This document shows, in pieces, positions 24,060 through 36,290 of a stretch of DNA of 64,000 bases. Position numbers and translations under genes: made by a program. The notes under the pieces were generated by a model. That model did not search any database. It had not been told where the DNA came from and saw only the letters and a list, made by a program, of their open reading frames with translations. Within the stretch, counting starts at the first letter, position 1. Each line of letters opens with the position of its first letter. Source of the DNA: Cinclus cinclus (taxonomy: Eukaryota > Chordata > Aves > Passeriformes > Cinclidae); NCBI RefSeq assembly GCF_963662255.1, contig NC_085055.1, positions 2,480,602 to 2,544,601 on the forward strand, written 5' to 3'.

Positions 24060-24520
24060 GTGACAATGGCTTAGGTGACAGTAATGCCTCAGGAAGCTTT
24101 TACCTCTAGGTCACCACTCCAAATCCAGTCTAGGTCATTCCTGACACAGAGTCGTTATCATCTCATGAATGCCATCAAATGGCACTCCAAATGTTAAGTG
24201 CCCCATTCTGCAATTGAGACACAGGAATCTTGCTGTCAATTTTCAGGACGATCCGTGAATCGCTAGGTGTGCGGCTCCTCACCCGTAGCCTCTCCTTTAT
24301 CACATCCAATAAAAGCCATCACCTGCCAAGTGTGGTCGATATCCCATGGCTAACCTGCCATCCTCATTTTCTGTAGGATAGTCTGGATAATTTATTTGGT
24401 TTGTGTCCAATACGATTTCCTTCCTGTCATTGTCTCGCATTAACATTTCCCCTTACTTGCTCCACCGTGGAGGTGATTTCCTGTAGCAGATATTTATTGC
24501 CAAGGAGTAAATAATTAAAC
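24060..24520. promoter_or_regulatory. Possible conserved non-coding element with retained CpGs
   Basis: About 450 bp without repeats, homopolymers or long open frames. It keeps CpGs in an AT-rich setting ('ttcaggacgatccgtgaatc', 'gcggctcctcacccg', 'gtggtcgatatccc', 'tgctccaccgtgg'). CpG retention outside a promoter can mark constraint. This is a guess from sequence texture; no known enhancer is recognised. Confidence 0.25.
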
Positions 24521-27500
24521 TCAAAAAGTGCTTTTCACCTCTTTGTTTTCTGTTGTTATTTGCAGAGGTGTTTGGAGGACAGTGTTGACTTTATCAATGA
24601 TATTATGTCCATTTTATGTTTCAAGACACAACTATTAGTCCAGTTCCAATAGAGCTAAAACTTCAAAATCGATGCAGGAAAGCTTTAGCAGTAGAACTCT
24701 CTAAATTAATTTATAAGAAAGCTTTCTTTTGTTTGGTGTCCCAAACATCCTTCTGGACAAGTGTCCACAGCTCCTGTGAAAAGTTTTTCAGTGCTGGTCG
24801 GGGTGGGGATTTCTTCCTTTTCTGTTCTGGGTACATCTCTATTATCATTTACTGGAAATCCTTTTTCCCCTTACTATTCATGCTGCATCTCAGTTACACT
24901 TGGAAAACTTCCCAACAGCTCCTCCAGCCCAGTGAGATGTGAAGGACAGTGTTTTGTGACCTGGTGGCGACCTGAGCCTGTCAGACCTTGGCCATGTGCA
25001 GCCTTCACGGAGCAAGGTGAGACGTTTGCTGACCAGGGCTGAGGTTTTAAATAACACCAGCCCTGCTGGAACAGTCTGTGCTGAGGTTGGAGTCCTTTGT
25101 GAGGGTGACCCTCCTGTGGGCCAAGAGGTCGCTCACCATGGCATGGAGAAGAATAAAAGGACAGAGAGTTGGAGAGAACAGTGAGGAGGAAGCCAAGGAG
25201 CTGTCAGAATGTCTTTAGGATATGAGCAAATTATTACTTCTTAATGTGGATAAAAGACACAAAACTGAAATAAAAACTAGTAGGTGCTTTTTTTTCCCAG
25301 ATAAAGTAGAAAGAATCTGTGAAGGTTTTATTTCTCTTTCTCTTTTCCTCTTTTTTTTTTTTTTTTTTTTTGGCTCAGAGATTCTAAAAGACTTTTTAAA
25401 TAGGATTGTAGTCTCAAGCCTGACTTTTCCAATTTCCTCTTAGCACTGATTCTACAAAGGCTAGTGCTGGTGCCGCTGGAACTTTTATAGCCAGCCTGCT
25501 TTTCCCCATCCAAAGTGGAAGCAAGGCAGAAAATGCAGAGCTATTAAAAGCCCTGTTCCAAACCCAGGAGGAGAGTGGTGTGTCAGCTGCTGGGGAGGAA
25601 GGACCTTTGAGGTGAGTGGGTGCTTCCCCTGTCCTTTAGAACAAACAAGGTTTAAAAGTCAAGGGCAAGACCCCTGTGCAAAGGGATGCTCAGGGGATCG
25701 TTTCTGATGCCAGCTGTGCATGTAAAATGAGATTAAACCTGTGCACAGCTGGGCTCTGGGTGACAGCTCCCATCCAAGTGCTGAGGTGTTCCTCTAGGAC
25801 CAGCACATCCATGGAGTAATGAGTGCTCGGCTGCTTTCTTCTTTTTTCCAAGCGTGTTTGCTCCAGCCCGAAAGGAGATGGGGGCATGGATTGGTACAAA
25901 CTGCTCTGGAAAACACACAGGAAGGAAAGAGACCAACCTGGCTCAGCAGTAAAACCTGGGAAATTACAGATTTTCAGCCTGGCAGTGCTGAGGAATGCAC
26001 AGCAGATAAAGAGGAAGGAACAGGATTTGCCCAGACACATCCCCACTGAAGTTTCCCTTTTGTAATAGGAAATTAAATCAAGATATTTTATTAAATTAAA
26101 ATGAAATTAAATTCATGAAAATTTATAATTCATGAAATTTATGAAATTAAATTCAAAGATATTTTCATTTTTTAAATTACACTGGTTTCTGCTTCCAGGT
26201 TGTGTAAAACTGTTAAAAATCAGATTGTCCTGCAGAACAGGTGGGTTCCTGTCTATCCATTGTGATAACAGGAGGGAATCTGATGTCCCCATTACCTCCG
26301 TTTCCCTCTGAAGGAGCCAGGCTCAGACCAGCTCTGCTAACAGTGAAAAGTCATTAGAAGCCCTGCTAGGTCAGAGAGGTCTTTCTTCCTCAAATGTGTA
26401 AATATCTTCTTTTTTAATAGACCATCATAGTCATCACCAACTTTCCCAAACCATCTTCCTAAAGAAAAATAAATGAAATAAATTTGAAATTACTTAGGAA
26501 AATCTTGTGTGAAACTGCATCTTGTGGTTCACGTGCAAAGATCTCAGAGTCTCTTGCAAATCTTTTCTATTTTATGTATTTTTAAGTCATGACTCCTTTT
26601 AGTTTGCTTTTACTGGTACGGTGCCTTCTAAAAGGCTTTATATACATAAAAAAATGGAAATGCAGGCAGCAGCTGAAGCAGTTTCCAAGGAAAAGTGAGA
26701 GGAGGATGATTTACTGAGAGCTGTAATGAGAAATAGACTCTCAGTTTCATAAATTCAGAGTAAGTCCTGGTGCATCTCCCTTAATGGATGTCCTCTTCTG
26801 AAGTGCCACGCGACTCCGAGTCCATCCACCGGGAAAACGCATGGATTGCTCTGGGTTTTTTAATAATGTAGGCAGCGAGGAGGGAAAAAATCACTGCAGG
26901 CAGAGAACTGCTCACAGCCCAGGCCTGAAATCCCCAAAAATGAATGGCAAAGCCCTGCCCTCCCCACGATCCAATCGGGAAGATGAGTAGTCCTGCAAAG
27001 CTCTTCCGTTAGACCCCGAGTAGCACTGAGGAATTATTAATGGAGATATCCATGGGTTGCAGGATGAGAGCCTTGGAGGCAGAACTAGAAGGTTCTTTTA
27101 ACCCAGGAATTGCTGTTGCCTGCTGGAATCTCCAGGAAAATCGAGTCTTTGAAGGTGTTTGATTCTGCGCTGCTGATCAGAGCAAAAGTGACAGTTTGCC
27201 TTGGGAATGCTCTCTGGAATATTTTTTTACATCATTGAGAAGCATTTTGCCTGAAGGTGTGAATTTCAAATTGTGCACTGGGAATCTCGAGATGCGGTGC
27301 TGGGTCTCAGGAAAAAGGGAAGAAAAGGGAGAAAAAAAAAATCCAGTAATGTAGATAAATAGAGGAAAATGAGATCTACATGAGAGGTTTGATTAAATTT
27401 GGAATCGGCCGCTGGACCAGAAAGATAGAGCTAAGTAAAAGCATGGAGTTAACTAAGGGAAAAATTAGTTTGGAGCAGGAACAGAACTCAAATTCATCTT

Positions 27501-27860
27501 TGCCAGCAAAGCAGGAAGCTGGAGTGACCTTGAGAGCTGCTGTGAGTGCTGTGCACGTGCGAGCCCCACGGCGGCACAAGAGAGCCCTCCGCAAAGGCAG
27601 CTCCGATTTTTGTTTTGGTGCATTTAACACAGAGCTGCCATGGACTGTGCATGGCAATTTGTGCTTGGTCTATAACCCAGCCTGCTGAGGAACCAAGGAA
27701 CTGGCAGGGAAACTTGGGCTCCTGAGGCCAGCATGGTTTTATAGCTGAGGTAGCCTCAGTTTCTTCACGGTGCGGGAGATCTGGATGTGTCATTAGATGT
27801 AGATTAGTAAGCCTCGATTTAGATGTGTTTTTGACAAACAGAGGGAATCTTCCTGGCCAT
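24521..27860. other. Unique non-coding DNA
   Basis: Includes a T21 run (25351-25371), an AT-rich stretch (26070-26160, listed separately), a CpG-containing part at 26800-27020 and another at 27530-27610. A donor-like 'cctttgag|gtgagtggg' at 25612 has an acceptor-like 'aaacccag' 43 bp upstream, too little to call an exon. No gene is recognised. Confidence 0.5.
26070..26160. repeat. AT-rich tract with short direct repeats
   Basis: Built from recurring 'gaaattaaattc' and 'attcatgaaa' pieces. It is low-complexity rather than a clean tandem repeat. Confidence 0.75.
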
Positions 27861-28075
27861 CAGGATGCATTTCTTCATGGAAAAATGCTGTTAAACATTG
27901 GAAGAGGCCACCCAGGGAGGTTTGGAGTTCCCTTTCCTGGCGGTATCCAAGGAATGCCCGGATGTGGCACTCAGTGCTCTGGGCTGGGGACGAGCTGGGG
28001 ATCAGGCACAAGTTGGGTTGCTTTTTTTATAGTCTGAGAGGGCTTTTCCAACCTCAATGAGGAGGTGATTCTGTG
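27861..28075 (+). mobile_element. CR1 LINE 3' fragment, old
   Basis: Diverged but ordered CR1 landmarks: 'caggatgcatttcttcat', 'aacattggaagaggccacc', 'gcccggatgtggcactcagt', 'gagagggcttttccaacc' and the tail 'aggtgattctgtg'. It matches the subfamily with a '...ggcactcagtgctctgg...' middle, like the minus-strand copy at 13052. Confidence 0.88.
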
Positions 28076-29420
28076 ATGGGACCGTGGTCAGTGGTGATAA
28101 AACCAGTGGTGACAGTTTCAGGGTCCCTGAATCAACGGATGGGTAATTCACTGTTTTGTCATGGCCAGTGCTTGTCCTAAAGCTCTTGTGCTTTTGGTCT
28201 TAAACTGAAGAACTCCTGCTCCCTCCGTGGGAAGCATGGCCACATCCCAGATCACAGCTGTCCTGAGTCCCACCAGGGGGCTGAGGTCCTCTCAGGATGT
28301 TCCCCCAGCCCAGCTGAGATGAACCAGCTGGGATGTACAGGATAAAATAAAATAACTGAGGGTGGAAGGGAGCTCAGGAGGGCGCAGCTCCTGCCTGCTG
28401 CCATGAGCTCTCACTGCTCTTTGAGGGGCTGCTCTCCTCACTGCTATGTGTCTGGAGGGATCAATAAAACACTGAGGGAGAGCTGAATAATACAGTGACA
28501 CCTTGAGAAAAATCCCAGGCATGTCACTGTCCCGTTTAGGCACGCTTCCCACTAACGAGACACTCAGCAGTGCCTTCCTGAAGGTATTTTCCACCATGCT
28601 GATCCTCTGTGGGCTCATTTTTCAGCTCCCATGACTATTTTTTTCCTTTCTGTCCAGTCACAGCCACTTCATCTCCTTGTTTTGACATCCTATTCTTTCT
28701 GTCCAGACTCTCTTTTATAGTTTTTTTTCCCTTGCTAGTTAAATGTAATTATACAGCTTTTTAATGAGGTTTGATTCATTTAAACGTGTTTTATGTGCCT
28801 TACAGCAAACCCCCTGCTGGTCTAATTTTATATAGTGTGTTTAATTGAGACCCCTTTGGCATGTACACTGTTTGTGTGTGGTGGGCACGGTCCCCAACCA
28901 TAAATTCTGCTTTATTCCCACTCTTCTGATTAGATTTTTATTTGCTTTACATGAATGTTTTTTTCCCCACTAAAATACTATCACATACATTTTAACCACT
29001 CCAGCAAGTTAATTCTTGCTATATTTAATACCATACAGAGAAACGACTTTATGGAGCTTCTAATTGTTCATTTCAAGCATTCCAAAATTAGTTCCCTTTT
29101 ATTAATTGGGGAGTCACTGCATTGTGGAGAAGACAGAAAGCTCTCTTGCAAACCACATTAACTGGACAGATGTTCTGAAATATGTTAAATATTACCCAGT
29201 GAGCAGTGATACAGTTCATCAGTCATGTGAGTGCCACAGCCACTCCAGGATCTGGTGTGGGGTGAAGGTTCTGTGAGGGAGGCAGTGCCAGAAAGGATGA
29301 ACTGACACTGCAGAGAGCAGTCTGACATTTAGGGTAAAGCAGGAAGAAATATCTATAATTTATAATATATATATTTTATAATTTGAAATAACTGGAGAAA
29401 TGCCACTGTCCCCAATAGAG
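28076..29420. other. Unique non-coding DNA
   Basis: No gene is seen. 28700-29130 is AT-rich and single-copy-looking. A short TA-rich stretch lies at 29354-29385. Confidence 0.5.
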
Positions 29421-29672
29421 AGTCATAGAATGGTTTGGGTCATCTAATTCCAACCCCCTGCCATGGGCATGGACACCTCCCACTGTCCCAGGCTGCTCCA
29501 AGCCCTGTCCAGCCTGGCCTTGAGCACTGCCAGGGATCCAGGGGCAGCCACACCTGCTGTGGGCACCTTGTGCCAGGTTCTCCCCACCCTCACAGGGAAG
29601 AATTCCTTCCCAAAATCCCATCTAAAAATCCACCATCCAGCTCAATGCCATTTCCCCTTGTCCCATCACTGG
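29421..29672 (-). mobile_element. CR1 LINE 3' fragment, minus strand
   Basis: Tail first: 'agtcatagaatggtttggg', then 'ccccctgccatgggcatg', 'cagcctggccttgagcac', 'ccagggatccaggggcag', 'gaattccttcccaaaatc' and 'ccccttgtcccatcac'. Close to consensus apart from a short deletion after 'tttgggt'. Confidence 0.95.
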
Positions 29673-29743
29673 AATGTGAAAACTGACTGGAAACTTGTAA
29701 TGCTCAACAATGCTGTGAGAAAGGAGGGGACTTGATTTAGGTT

Positions 29744-29847
29744 TAACTCTTGGTTGGGTTTCACTCTTGGTTTGGGTTTCAGTCTTGGTTTGGTTTTCAC
29801 TCTTCCTTTGGGTTTCACTCTTCCTTTGGTTTCTCTCTTGGTTTTCC
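29744..29847. repeat. Short minisatellite, ~17-18 bp unit, about 6 copies
   Basis: Imperfect tandem copies of a unit like 'cactcttggtttgggttt', with variants such as 'cactcttcctttgggttt'. Because the unit is near 18 bp, the minus strand has an open frame giving a repeated KSETQ-like motif (within 29622-29870). That is a consequence of the repeat, not evidence of a gene. Confidence 0.85.
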
Positions 29848-32800
29848 CTGGAGCTCAAACACTTTACCAAGAGTCAGGATCCTTTTATGAGTGCCAAAGA
29901 GAAAATTCAAGCAAAGCAAGAGCTGTCCAGGCAAAGTTTTCCTGAATACATTGACCATGTGAGTAAGAGGCAGATTAAGACTTTCTTCCCAGAGTGGTCA
30001 CCAAAAATAACCCACCTACCTCCTGGCAACAGTTCATTAACTGGGTCATCTCCACCCCTCTCTTCAAACAGATCTTATCAGCAGCACATCTGATGGGATA
30101 AGAGTGTCTTGGGATGTACATTTACACACAGAGAGATAAAAAGGCTTACATAACCCTAGGAGCAGAAAATACATCTCCACCAGACAATTACCAATGTTCC
30201 CTTGCTAAATCCTGCATCGTGAGGTTTTCCTGCCCTGTCAGCAGCTCCCTGACAATAAAGCCGATGGCACAGGTATCCTGAGAGCCAATTTCAATGACCA
30301 CAAGGCAAGAAATGCCAAGATCCTTTCCTTTTTCCAGCTAGATGGATGATGTTTGAACAAAGAACAAAATCTCTGCATTACGGTTCTTAACTAACCCATT
30401 CAGAATAGCCTCAGGGAATATCCGGAGCTCTTTGTTTTATGCCAGGGTGTTCAAGGCTGTTTAATCTTTTTCAAATACACGGCAATAAAAGGGAATTTTC
30501 TAAAGCCATCCAAGAACCCAATCAGGGCACGTACTGACAAAATCCCGAGTGTTTAAAATAATGGGCACAAAAAGAGCACTCCAGCAATTAAATTTCAGAT
30601 TTTAGGCACTGGGTGTCTTAGACAAGCCTCCTTTCTGAGTCAGCACTTTTGATTTTGTCCTCCCTCATCCAGGTTTATGGCCAAGGGGAGCTGTGAAGGT
30701 GAAAGATGAAGCACTGAGACTCAGGACAGCCACTTACATCTTGCTCAGCTTCCATATTTATTTCCTGAAATACCTGTCCCCAGTGTGCATCCTGCAATGC
30801 TCTCAGAGGGATGAGTTGGGATTGGATGTGGGGTGGCCTTGGAAAACAGAACTTTGTGTCATGACTGCAATGAAGAATGCTGCTTCCCAAGGGATGATCC
30901 TAATCGATCCTAACTTCATCCCACAGCAGTCTGTTGTGGTCCTGAGGAGTTCTGTGGAATTCTTTTAGGAAATGCAGAGCTCAGATTTGGTCATTTGCTG
31001 ACCCTACAGTGGGCAGGGGTGACCTCATGGGCTTCATGCTTCTCCCAGATCAAGAACTCTCCATCCACTCAAGTCAAACTTGCTCAGGTTGGAAAAGTCT
31101 CTCTGGGATTTCTCTACTAAAAAACTGAGCAATGAATTCCTTCAATCGCATCATGGAAAATAAGAAATTTCTGGTAGTATGAGAACATTTTCATTAGCTG
31201 TACGATCAGCAAAGAAAAAAAAACCTACCATAATAGTCACAAAATCTACTGAGGTTTATTTTTTTGCTGTGAGCACTTCAATTTTCTGCAAAAGCCACAA
31301 GCAAACAAGACTTTTGAATAATTTCAATCTACTCCAAGTCAGAAAACACAGTCTCTGTTGGCATCACTATATTTTATTATTGTGTCAAAAATTAGGTGAG
31401 CAGGAGAAGCCCGAATTAACAAAAAGCCCGCATGTCTTATGTGTTACAGGAACCATTTTTGCCTGGCTCTAAAGAGGCAGCTCCAAACCCCAGCAGGATT
31501 TTGGTGTTATCTCACAGAAGAGTCAGTGTTTGCTCAGTTCTCTCTTCAAACACTTCCAGCATTTTGACCACTCATTTAAAATCCTCCAGCGTTCCTTTGA
31601 AGGGTTCTGCTTTCCCTGGGTGTTAAAACAAACATTGGACGTCTTTGTGACTCTTTTCAGCTGATGTTCCCAACTCCGTGGGACTCCTAACAGGGAAAAG
31701 GGATTCAGGACCAGCTTGCACATCGAGTTGCGATGCCCTTGATATTTGCAGCAGCTGGGGAACATTCACTGAGCCCATGTAAAGCCCACAGAATCTCCTC
31801 TATTTATGGTTAAAGATCATCCAGGTCAGAAAATGTTCTCCAAAAGCTCTGCTGTTTGTGTGGGACGGAAGTCCAAAACCCATTGGAGATGCTCAGAGGA
31901 GAGGAAGGACATCGTAGTCATGTCATGACACAGGAAATTTTTAGGTGTCCAAACGATTTGAGAAAGGTCAGCAAGGCCAGAGAAATCCTTGTACAGTATT
32001 TTCATTCCATGCTTTAAAATTGGAGATTGGAGAGTTACACTTCCCATGTTGGAGCAGAATCCATTCTCAGAAATGGGAATGTTTTGATCATATTTGTACC
32101 TCATTTTCTTCAGAGTGTTTCCCATTCCTGCTGCCAGAAGTGTTTTACCCGTGTGCACTTAAACCAATTTTTGGTGCTTCTGAAACCACCATCTTCAAAA
32201 GCGCAGCAAGAGTTTTAATCCAGCATGATAAAATTGATAACTTTTATAATGACATAATTATTACTGGGAGTATTAAAGAAACGAATATAATTACTGCATT
32301 TCTTTAAACCAATGTTATTTTTAGCCTTGACTCTAAAGTGACACATTGGATGACAGCATCCTTGATATTATTTTAAAATTCAATTTAATATGTAACCCAT
32401 TATGTGTGAACTCCCATTCCTGACAGGTTACCTGCCGTAGCTTCCTTATTCAAATCCCACTGTAACTTCCAAATTAATGACTTGCCCTTCTCCACCGTTG
32501 AAATTAAAACCAGAATTTAAATTTCAGAAAGTTTTCAGAGGTTTTGGGGGCAGTTTGCCTATTACACAGTTTTTGTATCTCCACCATGAACATTAAATAC
32601 GCTGTTGGGAAGGGGGCAAGTCCTGTGCACCCAACAGGAGGTGAGTTCTCCAACATTGCTCTGTTACCTGCAGGGCTCTTGGGTTACCCATGGCACAAAT
32701 CACTGCTCCTGTGAGTGAGAGCCGGGCTCTCAGGCTGCCAGTAATCTGCGATCAAGAAAATCCCTCTGGGCTGCTTCACCTGGGGAAAAGGGGCTGGAGC

Positions 32801-35277
32801 ATCACCAAAAGTTTAGGAGGCAGTGACCCGGGAAGGGATCAAAAGGGTTCCTCTTAGCCTGGGGGCTCTGTTTTGAAGTGGATGACTGTGTGAAGCTTTG
32901 GACTTTTTTATTTTCAGTGAATGAGTATTTGAGGTTCTTTTCCAGCCCTTTCAGAGCTGTGAGAAAAGGGAAACAAATCAAACAAGAATATACATCCAAG
33001 ATATCTCTTCTCAAAGTTTTTCAGCTGAAACCCTAAACTAGGTAAGCTTGTTTACTAATCATATCCTGAAACATATTGGAAAGCTTTTATTTTTTTAATT
33101 GAATTTGCTACAATGTTGCAAAGTAGCCAGATTTAAAATCAGATGTTCATTAAACTGTAAATCCTCATGGCACTGGGTGACAAGGTTGTGACAGCAGGAT
33201 GTGTTCAGCAGTGCTTTTGGGGAGTGCAGCTGGAAATTCCTGTCAGAAATTCCAGATTCACAGTGTGATTCCTACATGGAGCAGTGGATGCACAGGAAGA
33301 GCTGGAAAATACTCTCAGCTTCCCGGGAGTTTTCTCCAATTTCAACTTAGCACAAGTGAATCTGAGATTTTCCCTGGGGCTCCCAGATTGTTATCAACAA
33401 TGTTCCTACTTGGAAGCCTCAAGGAGACACTGTAGATGTTCCTCCAGCAGGACGTGTTTTCAGGGGAAAAAATACAGAAAAAGAACCAAACTGAAAAATC
33501 AGAATAATATTTGTGAAGGGCCTGCCTTTCACAAGCTCGGGGGAAAATCTGCTGCATTCTAAACTGAAAAATTACTCCTCATCTTTTGTTAGCTGAAGTA
33601 ACGAGGGTGGAGAGGGATTTGGATGTCGCTGCCTAAATCCCAAGGTAATTTATCCAGAGGTTAATAATGTTCAGAGGAAAATACCTTTGGAAAGGATGTA
33701 AATCAAAGCACAGCTTAGAGGGAAAAGCTGCATATCTTACATAACGAGATTGCTGAATGGGAGTTACAGATGTTTTAGTGTAAGTGTGAAATTATTGGAA
33801 TAAGGGAGACATGGCTGAATGAGAAAAGTGATTGGGGATTTAAAACATCAGGAGTTTCTGGGAAGGATGTACAAAATGAAATTGGAGGTGTTATTGGCAA
33901 GGGATTATGGAGGCTTGCAGAGAAGTGATGGATATATTTAGGTGATATGGCAAAGAGTTTTGCTTTGAAATTAAGAGTAGTGAAAGTGGAGAGGTGGCGT
34001 TCGTATTTTGTCTCCAGGGAATGAAAGTCAGGTCATTATTTTAAAAATATATTAAGAAAACGGATTAGCGCATCAATTACTGCAAAAGTGCATCAAAATT
34101 GATAGTGCATCAATTACTGCTGGATAATGTGTATGTTGAGAAAGGAATAAAATCAGAATATGGGTTTTCCCCAGGAATATTCTGTTCACTGGGAATAGCT
34201 GTGGGGTTGAACACTGCAAGTGACACTGGGAAAACATCCCCCCCAGTTTACAAATGCAAATTCAATACTAACCTGGTCTGATTGCTTTTGGAAATGTCAA
34301 CACTCGATACTAAATACCCAACCCCAAACCTGCAGCAGAGCACTGCCTGCACATTTCCCAGTCCCGAATTCTCAGCTGATCCCAAATGAGCCAGGTGGTG
34401 GTGGTTGGTGTGAATTGTGGCTACATCCCCAGGGAATTCCACCTCTGGCACAGCTGCATGGAACACAGGCTGCTCTGAACTGCAGATGAGCTCCGTTTGC
34501 TTTGGCTTGTCAAGACAGTTTCTCACTTCCTTTGCTTCATATTTTCCTGTTGGTTCCCCTGGTTCTGCATCAGCTTTTCCCCCATTTGATTTTCCTGGCA
34601 TCCTGTTTGCCCTTTAAATGGCTCCTCATGGAGCAGGGCATTGATTTCCCCTGCATCTTCTGAATTTCACCTCTTTTCCTGCCTTTTCAAGCTCTTTTTT
34701 TTCCCATCTCTTTTCCGTGCCCGTGTCACTCTGGTGAAAAAAACTGCCACCAAATTAACACCAAAATCAGCTGGTACCTCCCTGTCCCTAAACTTGCTCC
34801 TGTCAGACATGAAACATCCCTTTCCTTTTCTTCTTTTCTGTTTTATCTTGTTCTAAACTGATTGCTATCAAATGATTGCCCAATCCATCTGTCCACCAGG
34901 CTCCTTTCTAATCTCAGAGAGATTTGCTACCACTTTCATTTCATGTTGCAGCCACTTCATTGTCTTGCTTTGGGAATTAATCTCTCCAAGCACTTTAACT
35001 TCTTTCCTTCATTGCTGCTCTCTTGCTAATTATTTCCTCTAATATGCATTAAATTCCAAAATAAAAAACTGACTTGTCAAGTGGCTTTTCAAGAACAGTA
35101 AATACTGGTGGCCTGGGTTTTCCTTTCCTTGGGTGTTGATTCATGTGATGGCTCTTATCAAAACTTCTGTGGCTCTTGCCCCTAAAATATTTCTGTAGGT
35201 GGTGGCAGAGGAACAGCTTTAAAAATAGAGATCACAGCCTTGGAAAGAGGTGAAATTACTGATATTGGGGACTCATT
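29848..35277. other. Unique non-coding DNA, long
   Basis: More than 5 kb without a recognisable transposon or gene. 30100-30600, 32200-32560 and 33600-34120 are AT-rich and repeat-free. A 14-bp direct repeat GCATCAATTACTGC occurs at 34070-34083 and 34107-34120. Overlapping frames of up to 120 codons on both strands carry no known motif. Confidence 0.5.
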
Positions 35278-35457
35278 AAAAAAACTCCTTCCCTGAAAAT
35301 GTTGTTAAGGCTTGGAACAGACTACCCAGGGCAGTGGTGGAGTCACCATCCCTGGAGGAATTTAAAAAAATATTTGGACGTGGTCCTTGGGGACACAGTT
35401 TGTGCTGGAACTTCCTGATTTTAAAGGTCTTTTCCTGCCTAAATAATTCCATGACTC
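35278..35457 (+). mobile_element. CR1 LINE 3' fragment, old
   Basis: 'aactccttccctgaaaat', 'ggcttggaacagactaccc', 'gagtcaccatccctggagg', 'atatttggacgtggtcctt' and the tail 'ataattccatgactcc'. It has small changes throughout. Confidence 0.88.
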
Positions 35458-36207
35458 CCTAAGTTTTGAGTTTTAGAATTCTGCACTATCTCTGTGTACT
35501 GGCCAAGATAATTAGAGCAATAAATATGAGAGATCTCATAAACTGTGCTCCGAAATACAGAAGATATTTGAGTCTGGTGTGGGACAGGCAGTTCAATCCA
35601 CGGAATGGGAGCAATTAAAAGCTTTCAGAACCTTCTTCTGTGCCATGGCTCAATCAATATTATTGAAAATCTAGAGGCAGAATTACCCAACACAGAAATA
35701 TCACTCAGAGAAAAAGATACTTTTTGTTCAGCTTGAAAAAAACCCCAACATTTAATCCAAAAGAAACAGGATTTTGAGGTTGACTTTTTATTTTTTCCAT
35801 ATTTCTGCATGCAGGTGCTTTCTTTTGACAGGTTTTAGTTAACAGGTGTTCAAGGGAAAAATTGGGTTGTTAATGTGGAAGGTGCACAGGGAGGTGTTCC
35901 CTGGATGTGACAAAAATCCCACAGACAGGTGAAGGAAAATATTGAGTTTGTATGGGATGAGGGGCTGTTGTCCAGCTGGAATGGAACCCCAACCATGAGG
36001 CTACCTTGAAGATTTTTATTTCTTTTTAACACAAAAATTAGAAATTCAAACCAGTATGAAAACAATGAGCTCTTTCTCTTTCCCCCCACTTCTTGATTTT
36101 TTTCAGGTGGTTTGGAGGACAGGCTGTGGGTCAATACAGCAGCTTTTTGTCTGCCCAGCAATTTTTGTGGATTTAAAAATTGTCTGATATTTTCAAATTT
36201 AAAAAGT
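35458..36207. other. Unique non-coding DNA
   Basis: No gene or repeat recognised. Confidence 0.5.
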
Positions 36208-36290
36208 GGAGAGTGGAAGGTGTCCCTGACCCTGGCAGAGGGTGGCGTGAGGTGATCTTTAAGTTCCCTTTAAGCTTAAAAAATTCTAGG
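36208..36290 (+). mobile_element. CR1 LINE tail remnant
   Basis: Only the last ~80 bp: 'gagtggaaggtgtccctga', 'ccctggcagagggtgg', 'tgatctttaagttccc' and a decayed 'aaattctagg' end. Confidence 0.82.

Noticed and set aside
25569..25611. Tiny 43-bp exon between 'aaacccag' and 'gtgagtggg'
   Set aside because: The acceptor lacks a pyrimidine tract and the interval is too short to support a call.
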